This document shows positions 58,761-64,000 of a stretch of 64,000 bases of DNA, piece after piece (position 1 is the stretch's first letter; each line of letters starts with the position of its first letter). The position numbers and the translations under genes are program-made. Source of the DNA: Candidatus Eiseniibacteriota bacterium (GTDB lineage Bacteria > Eisenbacteria > RBG-16-71-46 > CAIMUX01); assembly GCA_016712505.1 (NCBI GenBank), contig JADJQY010000042.1, positions 1 to 64,000 on the forward strand, given 5' to 3'. The notes under the pieces are model-generated. The model saw only the letters and a list, made by a program, of their open reading frames with translations. It did not search any database and was not told the origin of the DNA.

Positions 58761-58777
58761 CCCGTTTCAACAGGGCA

Positions 58778-60541
58778 TCAGTTGGCGATCACGACCTTCT
58801 GGACGCTCTGCACTCCAGCCGCCTCGAGTCGCACCCAGTAGACGCCCGCGGGCAGCGATCGACCGGCCGCCGAACCGAGGTCGAATACCCGCGAACCCGT
58901 GCCCGCGGAGAGGTCGCCTTCGAAGAGGGTGGCGATCACCCGCCCCGTCGCGTCGGCGAGTGCGATCCTCGCTGGCCCGGCGGTGGGAACGGACCACCTC
59001 AGTTCCACCCGGCCCGCGGTGGGTGACGGACTGGGGGGCGCGAGGCGAAGGGGGGATGAAGTCGGGCCTTCAGGTTCGACCCCCGCCGGGGTTTGACACG
59101 GATTGGGATCGCAGACGGTGCGGTTCCCCTGATAGGAGTCGCCGCAGTCGGCCTCGAGCGTGATCTCGCAGAAACCACTGTCGTGGCAGCAGGCGCCGGC
59201 GATATCCAGGCACGGATTGGGATCGCAGAGAGTGCCCACGCCGAGGAAGGTGTCGCCGCAGTTGGCGGGAGTCTGGATCTCGCAGATGCCGCCGTCCGCG
59301 CAACAGGCACCGGTCTCTTCGCCGCAGGGACTGGGATCGCAGGTGGACCCATCCCCCTGGAAGTCGCCGCCGCAGGTAAACGCATCTTCAACCAGGCAGA
59401 GCCCGCCGAGGTAGCAGCAAGCCCCGACCGGGGCACCACAGGGATTCGGGATGCAGACCGTTCCGTCTCCCAGGTAGACCCCTCCGTTCTGGCCGCAGAG
59501 ATCCGGGTCTTCCACCTCGCACGAGAGGTCGGGGAAGCAGCAGGCGCCGAAGCCGGTGCCGCAAGGATTGGGGGAGCAGGAGGAGAAGTCGCCGAGATAG
59601 GTCCCGCCGTTGGCGAAGCAGTCTCCGTTCGTCAGGGTCACGCACTGGCCGGAGGTCAAGCAGCAGGCGCCGGTGATCGGGGCGCCCCCGCAGGTGAAGC
59701 TCTGACAGCGGATCATCACGTCCGAGTCGAGCACCCGGTCGCCAGCATCGGCCAGGGCGATCTTGATGTGGTTCGTACCCGGGAGGATCGTCCCGGTGGC
59801 GAAGAAGACCTGAGTCAACCCATCGAGCTCGGTGTTGATCGCCCCGCCGCCGTCATCGAGGTCGTTGTTCCGGAAGCAGTCACAGTTCGGCCCGCTGCCG
59901 ATGTACGGATTTCCGCAGTTGACGTTGTTGATCGAGACGACCGACCCGGCTCCGCTGCAACCGGTCGGAGCGAGCGCAATGTTGCTCCCATTGAGGAAGA
60001 AGCCGAACACATCATTGAACGGCGTATCGACGTACTCGTTGTACTCCTCCGAGCCGAAGACGTACTGGAAGACGACATCCTGGGCGGACGAGCAGGTGAA
60101 GTCGAACTCCAGCACCACCGCATCATAGGTGGTGTAGCCGGGAATGAGCGCGTCGAGATCCGGGTCGCCCGGCGCCCCGTTGTCGGTCGAGGTGGCATCG
60201 CCGAAGTTCGGTCCACTCAGGGTGCCGATGTCGCCCGAACTCAGGATGATCCCCTGGTCGAAGCCGATGACATTCAGACCGCCGACGAACGTTCCCGCCG
60301 CCTGCGGCGCGGCGGTCAGGGTCGCGTTGCTCACCGTGACGTCGGGGCCGAGCAGGCACTGGAGCAGTTCGCCCACTCCAACCGCGGGCGTGGTCGTTCG
60401 GCTCCCTCCGCCGCGAAGCGCGAGGTAGTTCGTGCCGGTGGGTCGCCCGGCAGCTCCGAGACCGGGGCTCACGACCCCTATCGTTGCCAGGGTGACGAGT
60501 GACATCCCGAGGACGCGCTGGTGGAGACCAATTCTGCGCAC
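58778..60541 (-). CDS. Exported choice-of-anchor-L adhesin-like protein with GACC cysteine modules and FlgD/T9SS-type tail
   Basis: A GTG at 60541 has GGAGGGA about 7 bases upstream, and a signal peptide follows (GMSLVTLATIGVVSPGLGAA). The 587 residues are intact. Residues 50-290 form a choice-of-anchor-L domain (LLQCLLGPDVTVSNATLTAA, GFDQGIILSSGDIGTLSGPN, FDFTCSSAQDVVFQYVFGSE, EYNEYVDTPFNDVFGFFLNG, NHIKIALADAGDRVLDSDVM). Next are five GACC modules (GACCLTSGQCVTLTNGDCFA to GACCHDSGFCEITLEADCGD, each ending PNPC or PSPC). The sorting tail ends it (LAPPSPSPTAGRVELRWSVP, IALADATGRVIATLFEG, AGVYWVRLEAAGVQSV). The cysteine modules match those at 3.8-4.7 kb. A surface adhesin or matrix protein is the best guess. 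Confidence 0.86.
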   Translation of the reverse strand: MRRIGLHQRVLGMSLVTLATIGVVSPGLGAAGRPTGTNYLALRGGGSRTTTPAVGVGELLQCLLGPDVTVSNATLTAAPQAAGTFVGGLNVIGFDQGIILSSGDIGTLSGPNFGDATSTDNGAPGDPDLDALIPGYTTYDAVVLEFDFTCSSAQDVVFQYVFGSEEYNEYVDTPFNDVFGFFLNGSNIALAPTGCSGAGSVVSINNVNCGNPYIGSGPNCDCFRNNDLDDGGGAINTELDGLTQVFFATGTILPGTNHIKIALADAGDRVLDSDVMIRCQSFTCGGAPITGACCLTSGQCVTLTNGDCFANGGTYLGDFSSCSPNPCGTGFGACCFPDLSCEVEDPDLCGQNGGVYLGDGTVCIPNPCGAPVGACCYLGGLCLVEDAFTCGGDFQGDGSTCDPSPCGEETGACCADGGICEIQTPANCGDTFLGVGTLCDPNPCLDIAGACCHDSGFCEITLEADCGDSYQGNRTVCDPNPCQTPAGVEPEGPTSSPLRLAPPSPSPTAGRVELRWSVPTAGPARIALADATGRVIATLFEGDLSAGTGSRVFDLGSAAGRSLPAGVYWVRLEAAGVQSVQKVVIAN

Positions 60542-60746
60542 GGTAGTTCCCTCCGTCTTGGCCGCGTTGCGCGGCAGTTCCGTAGTTCATGCGGGGGGCG
60601 GTGGCCGGATCCGGACCTCTCGCGGTGACACAGAGAAACTCTGCGTCTCAATTGTCGGGCGCGGGCCACGGGTGATACACTGAACTTTGATGCTCTCGTG
60701 AAGGGGGCGGAGGCTCGCCGGATCGGCCGTGGATCAGCGAGGAACC

Positions 60747-62549
60747 ATGATCTCCCAGCGATCGTTTCTGTTCGTAGTGATGTGCTCCTGCTCGGTGTGT
60801 GGCTGCGGCGACGACCGGCACGGCAGCTTCATGCCCGCCCCATCCCCAGCAGTGGTGATGCCCCCGGCAGGCTTGGCGGTCGTCGAGAGGTCTCCGGTCA
60901 GCCTGCGCTTGGCGTGGAGCGGGCCGAGCAGCGCAATCCGATACGAAGTGTCACGCCAGACCGCGGAGTGCGACAGCTTCGCACCGCTCGCCTCCGTCCC
61001 GGCAACGACCGAAGGGCCTGCGGACTTCGTCGATTCCGATCTCACCCCGCGAACCCGTTATCAGTATCGAGTCCGATCGATCGCAGCGCGCGGCCACTCC
61101 AGCTGGTCTGACACCGTGAGCGCTACGACCGGTCTCCCCGCGCCGCGATTGATCTCGGCGCTCCCGCGGTCTCCGCTGGAGGCGGTTGTAATCTGGGAGG
61201 CCGGGTCGACACGCGGCGAAATCGAAGTCCAGCGGCGCCAATCGCGCAGCGATTGGCACCGGGCCGGATGGGTGCCTTCAGGCGGCACTGAGTTCGTCGA
61301 TCGGTTCGCGCAGAGCTTCATCGACCTGGACTACCGCGTCCGCGAGTTCGATGCGGGGGACAGCTCCGCATTCTCGGAACAGAAGCGCGTGCACCTGGAT
61401 CGGTACAGCTCGGGTCCAGCCGGGACTCTGGAACGGCTCCGCGAGGCGTACCAGGATCGCGATCCTCTTCTCCTCGGCACACTATTGTCCGAGGACTTTG
61501 CCTTTCGTTTCGATCGCGGGGATCTCGAATCGCACCCGGACTGGGCCTGGAGTTGGGACCGAAGCGCGGAGTCGGAGTTCGTTCAGCGTCTCTTCGACCT
61601 GCCGCATCTGAGTTCGATTGAGCTGAGTTTCGAGCCCGAGCTTCCACCATCCGATCCTGGTTCGCCGACGACGGCCCGGGCGCTCCTTCACGAGGTCGGA
61701 CTGCGAATCCGGGTGGAGGAGGGGGGGATCGAACAGAACCTCTTCGCGCTCGAGCGCGGGGCCAGTGACCTCCGGATGCGCGACACCGGGACAACCTGGG
61801 AAGGCGGTCTGCCTCGATGGGAGATCACCCAGTGGAAGGATTTGCGGGGGGAAACGCAGCCGCCGACATCCCCGACCTGGGGGGCGATCCGACAAACGGT
61901 CTCCCCGAAAACTCTCGAGTTGGATGGTCCATGGCTTCGCCTTCCCCCCGGCAAAAGCGACCTCGACGCGAGCGAGACTCCTTCGGACTGCGGCGAGTTC
62001 CAGGTCGGCGGGGACGGGACCTACGAGTCGGGGTATGCCTGGCAAGGAAGCGGAGTCGTGTCCCCCGAGTTCGGAGCGTTTGCGCAGTGGATCCCCGAGG
62101 CGAGGGGGTGGATCTGCGCCGTGACCGTGGATCTTACCGCGGCGGCGGAAGGGCCGGTCGCCGAGGCGATCGATCTGTTCGTCTGGGCGGACGCGGGCGG
62201 CGTGCCGGGGCAGGTGTTGGGGGTCACGACGATCTGGCCACAGGGAGAGATTCCGCGCTGGCCGGCAGTGCGCCGCCACCGGGGCGAGTTCGGACTGCTC
62301 GCGGATGACCGTGGGGTCTGGGTAGGGGTCCGAAGTTTTACCCCCGGTTCGCCCGCAGAGTTCTTCGTGGCTGCCGACCTCGACGGCATCTCGGGCTCAG
62401 GCCCAGGTCCCATGACGAACGTAGCGCCCGGACTGGGGTACCCAAGCGGCTGGCAGTCGGTCTCCTCTGTCTTCGGGCCGACCGTCGCCCTCGGAATCGG
62501 ATGCAGCGCGGGAGGGGAACCGATCGATTCAGGGCGACCTCGCGACTGA
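60747..62549 (+). CDS. Lipoprotein with fibronectin type III domains and an internal PTWGAIR motif
   Basis: The ATG at 60747 has GAGG 4-5 bases upstream. The N-terminus ends in a cysteine-rich lipoprotein-like signal (FLFVVMCSCSVCGCGDD); which cysteine is lipidated is unclear. The 600 residues: two fibronectin type III-like domains (PPAGLAVVERSPVSLRLAWS, RYEVSRQTAECDSFAPLASV, YQYRVRSIAARGHSSWSD; then APRLISALPRSPLEAVVIWE), an NTF2/SnoaL-like domain (LERLREAYQDRDPLLLGTLL, SEDFAFRFD, WEITQWKDLRG), the motif TSPTWGAIRQTVSP, and a beta-rich C-terminal domain (WICAVTVDLTAAAEGPVAEA, DLFVWADAGGVPGQVLGVTT). WGAIR resembles the WGRxK tail of other proteins here but is internal. It is probably an outer-surface or periplasmic lipoprotein of unknown role. 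Confidence 0.78.
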   Translation: MISQRSFLFVVMCSCSVCGCGDDRHGSFMPAPSPAVVMPPAGLAVVERSPVSLRLAWSGPSSAIRYEVSRQTAECDSFAPLASVPATTEGPADFVDSDLTPRTRYQYRVRSIAARGHSSWSDTVSATTGLPAPRLISALPRSPLEAVVIWEAGSTRGEIEVQRRQSRSDWHRAGWVPSGGTEFVDRFAQSFIDLDYRVREFDAGDSSAFSEQKRVHLDRYSSGPAGTLERLREAYQDRDPLLLGTLLSEDFAFRFDRGDLESHPDWAWSWDRSAESEFVQRLFDLPHLSSIELSFEPELPPSDPGSPTTARALLHEVGLRIRVEEGGIEQNLFALERGASDLRMRDTGTTWEGGLPRWEITQWKDLRGETQPPTSPTWGAIRQTVSPKTLELDGPWLRLPPGKSDLDASETPSDCGEFQVGGDGTYESGYAWQGSGVVSPEFGAFAQWIPEARGWICAVTVDLTAAAEGPVAEAIDLFVWADAGGVPGQVLGVTTIWPQGEIPRWPAVRRHRGEFGLLADDRGVWVGVRSFTPGSPAEFFVAADLDGISGSGPGPMTNVAPGLGYPSGWQSVSSVFGPTVALGIGCSAGGEPIDSGRPRD

Positions 62550-62612
62550 GCCCGGTCGCCGCGGTCCGCTGACCTCCGCGGACCGGTCGGCCGATGGACT
62601 CTCCCCCCGCCC

Positions 62613-63173
62613 CTACTGCGGCGCGTCCGGGATGACGAGGTCGACGCGGCGGTTGCGCTGACGGCCGGCCTCGGTCTCGTTGTCGGCCACGGGCCGCGTC
62701 TCACCGAATCCCTGGTGGGAGATCTGGTCCCGGACGATCCCTTCGCCGATCAAGAATTCGGACACCGAGGTCGCCCGGCGCTCCGAGAGATCCAGATTGT
62801 AGGCCTCGGGACCGACGTTGTCGGTATGCCCCTCAACCTGGATCTTGAGCGTAGGGTACTGGATCAACACCGCGGCAACCTGCTCGAGGGTCGACTCGAC
62901 CTCGGGACGCAGGGTCGCCTTGTCGAAGTCGAACAGGATGTCGGGGAGGCTCACGATGAGCCCGCGCGCCCCCTCGGTGATCGTGCGATTGTCGCCGGCC
63001 AGCTGTTCGGCCAGCGACTGCTTCTTGGTGCGGGCGCTCGACCCGCCGCAGGCCGAAACCAGGAACAGCAGGAGCGAGACGAACGCGGGCAGGCCGACGG
63101 AGCGCGAGGCGCCGCGCAGACGCCCGAAAAGCGTGGGGATCGCCGCCGGAGCGGCGCTCGGTTGGTGGATCAC
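62613..63173 (-). CDS. OmpA-family lipoprotein
   Basis: A GTG at 63173 overlaps the stop of the upstream OmpA gene by GTGA. The lipoprotein signal ends FVSLLLFLVSAC-GGSS. The 186 residues then hold a short linker (KKQSLAEQLAGDNRTITEGA) and a complete OmpA C-terminal peptidoglycan-binding domain: LPDILFDFDKATLRPEVEST, LKIQVEGHTDNVGPEAYNLD, LSERRATSVSEFLIGEGIVR, FGETRPVADNETEAGRQRNR. The Asp and Arg that bind diaminopimelate are in NLDLSERRA. It anchors the outer membrane to the cell wall, like Pal. It is the shorter of two tandem, clearly related OmpA-domain genes. Confidence 0.88.
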   Translation of the reverse strand: MIHQPSAAPAAIPTLFGRLRGASRSVGLPAFVSLLLFLVSACGGSSARTKKQSLAEQLAGDNRTITEGARGLIVSLPDILFDFDKATLRPEVESTLEQVAAVLIQYPTLKIQVEGHTDNVGPEAYNLDLSERRATSVSEFLIGEGIVRDQISHQGFGETRPVADNETEAGRQRNRRVDLVIPDAPQ

Positions 63174-64000
63174 TGACTCTCCTGGATGACAAGGTCTACC
63201 CGTCGGTTCTTGGCTCGCCCTTCCTCGGTGGCGTTGTCCGCCACCGGCTGGGTCATACCATAGCCTTCCACAGTCATCCGCTCCGCCGCTACCCCCTGTT
63301 GCGCGAGAAAATCGTGTACCGCCTTCGCCCGCCTCCGGGAGAGATCGAGGTTGTAGTCTGGCTTTCCCACGTTGTCGGTGTGCCCCTCGACCTGGATGCG
63401 CATCTCGGGAAACTGCGCGAGGATCGTGGCGATCTTGACCAGCCCGAACTCCACATCGCGCTTGAGCGTCGCCTTGTCGAAGTCGAAGAGGATGTCGGCC
63501 AGGCTGACGATCGTTCCGCGGGCATCCTGCCGGATGCTGAGCAGCTTCCCCTCGAGGGCGTGGAGCGCCTCGTACATCTCGCTCTGACGGTTCTGCGCCT
63601 CGGCGCGCGTCTTCTCCAGTTCGGCCCGGAGGTCGTCGCGCAACTCCCTCTCCATCTGGATCATGGCGCGGAGCGCCTCCCCCCGCGCGTCGGCCAGGGC
63701 TCCCACGGCGGCGGCCGCGTCGCCGCAGGTCTCGCGCGCCCATCTCTCCCGGACCCTGGCCTCGGCCTCCTGCACCGCCCGGTAGGCAACATGGAACGAC
63801 TGCTCCCGCTCGGCCGGCTTCACCTTCTCCCCCCGCGAGGCGGTCAGTGCGCGTTCGATCCGCACCTCGAGGTCCGAGATCGGGACGGCGCGGTGGTTCG
63901 CCGCCCCTGACCAAGCCTGCCACTCGGAGCGAATCCGCGCCTCGTCGAGCCCCGCGGGCGTGCTCTCGTTCAGGTGGCCGGTTGGAAGATCCGGCTCGGC
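63170..64000 (-). CDS. OmpA-family protein with N-terminal coiled-coil region, 5' end beyond window
   Basis: The frame is open to the window edge, so the start is not seen. The visible 276 residues have a helical, charged N-terminal part (EREQSFHVAYRAVQEAEARV, RELRDDLRAELEKTRAEAQN, RQSEMYEALHALEGKLLSIR) likely to form a coiled coil. An OmpA domain follows (LADILFDFDKATLKRDVEFG, MRIQVEGHTDNVGKPDYNLD, LSRRRAKAVHDFLAQQGVAA, YGMTQPVADNATEEGRAKNR). It closely resembles the OmpA domain of the downstream gene, with which it overlaps by GTGA, so the pair arose by duplication. A role in envelope integrity is expected; a signal sequence should lie upstream of the window. Confidence 0.87.
   Translation of the reverse strand, partial: AEPDLPTGHLNESTPAGLDEARIRSEWQAWSGAANHRAVPISDLEVRIERALTASRGEKVKPAEREQSFHVAYRAVQEAEARVRERWARETCGDAAAAVGALADARGEALRAMIQMERELRDDLRAELEKTRAEAQNRQSEMYEALHALEGKLLSIRQDARGTIVSLADILFDFDKATLKRDVEFGLVKIATILAQFPEMRIQVEGHTDNVGKPDYNLDLSRRRAKAVHDFLAQQGVAAERMTVEGYGMTQPVADNATEEGRAKNRRVDLVIQESQ

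Noticed and set aside
59093..60502. Plus-strand frame of about 470 codons opposite the anchor-L protein
   Set aside because: Antisense of an intact, well-recognised gene; composition typical of GC shadow frames.

Overview
The window is about 64 kb of high-GC bacterial DNA with dense genes on both strands. It comes from an environmental, outer-membrane-bearing bacterium that exports many large multi-domain proteins. Evidence for an outer membrane: a TonB-dependent receptor, a TolC/HlyD/RND efflux operon, OmpA-family proteins and CcmF. Two protein styles stand out. One is a FlgD/T9SS-type C-terminal beta-sandwich tail (G-R-x-V ... W-D-G ... GVYxxRL ... end), seen on eight proteins. The other is a cysteine-rich module (GACC..DG.C ... 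C.PNPC) in tandem repeats. This mix resembles candidate phyla such as Eisenbacteria and relatives of the FCB group; that placement is inferred from protein style only. No rRNA, tRNA, CRISPR array or replication origin was recognised.

Layout. 1-5.3 kb (minus): two cysteine-rich secreted proteins or one long one, a TonB-dependent receptor and an ECF sigma factor, the last two riddled with indels. 5.6-9.3 kb (plus): a beta-propeller sensor kinase and its NarL-type regulator, overlapping by ATGA. 9.4-14.3 kb (minus): a coupled three-gene operon of exported proteins. 14.6-20.4 kb: a beta-lactamase-fold hydrolase, a parallel beta-helix protein, an orphan sorting tail and a propeller-like protein. 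20.7-21.9 kb (minus): an unrecognised glycine-zipper/coiled-coil protein. 22.3-27.9 kb (plus): a TolC/HlyD/RND operon with 4-base overlaps. 28-29.3 kb: an unusual cytochrome P450. 29.4-30 kb: a VapBC pair with a shortened toxin. 30-35 kb: a secreted lectin-like protein, a small membrane protein and an M36-type metallopeptidase. 35.3-37.1 kb: a group II intron sitting directly behind an intrinsic terminator. 37.2-43.3 kb (minus): a secreted propeller protein and a propeller/D-Ala-D-Ala-carboxypeptidase fusion. 43.8-47.7 kb (plus): a DUF697-type membrane protein, an EttA-like ABC-F protein and a KDPG aldolase. 48.4-52 kb: a beta-helix protein and an Asp-box repeat protein. 52.3-56 kb: CcmF, an Rrf2 regulator and a divergent RIC/YtfE iron-sulfur repair protein. 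56-64 kb: a serine hydrolase, an aminopeptidase P, an anchor-L/cysteine-repeat adhesin, a fibronectin-type lipoprotein and two OmpA-family proteins, the last running off the window.

Themes. Most genes concern the cell surface: exported repeat proteins, their probable sorting tails, envelope enzymes and efflux. A second short tail, (S/T)W(G/S)R(I/V/L)K(V/L)RY, ends three proteins that lack the FlgD-type tail and may be an alternative sorting or anchoring signal. The Rrf2/RIC pair with palindromes between them looks like a nitrosative or iron-sulfur stress switch.

Sequence quality. Many genes are broken by single-base frameshifts, and at least ten are explained by one missing G or C in a short homopolymer. 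The first 3 kb and the CcmF gene are worst. These look like sequencing or assembly indels rather than decay, so genes are annotated across them. Two larger in-frame losses (EttA-like Q-loop region, VapC middle) cannot be explained that way.
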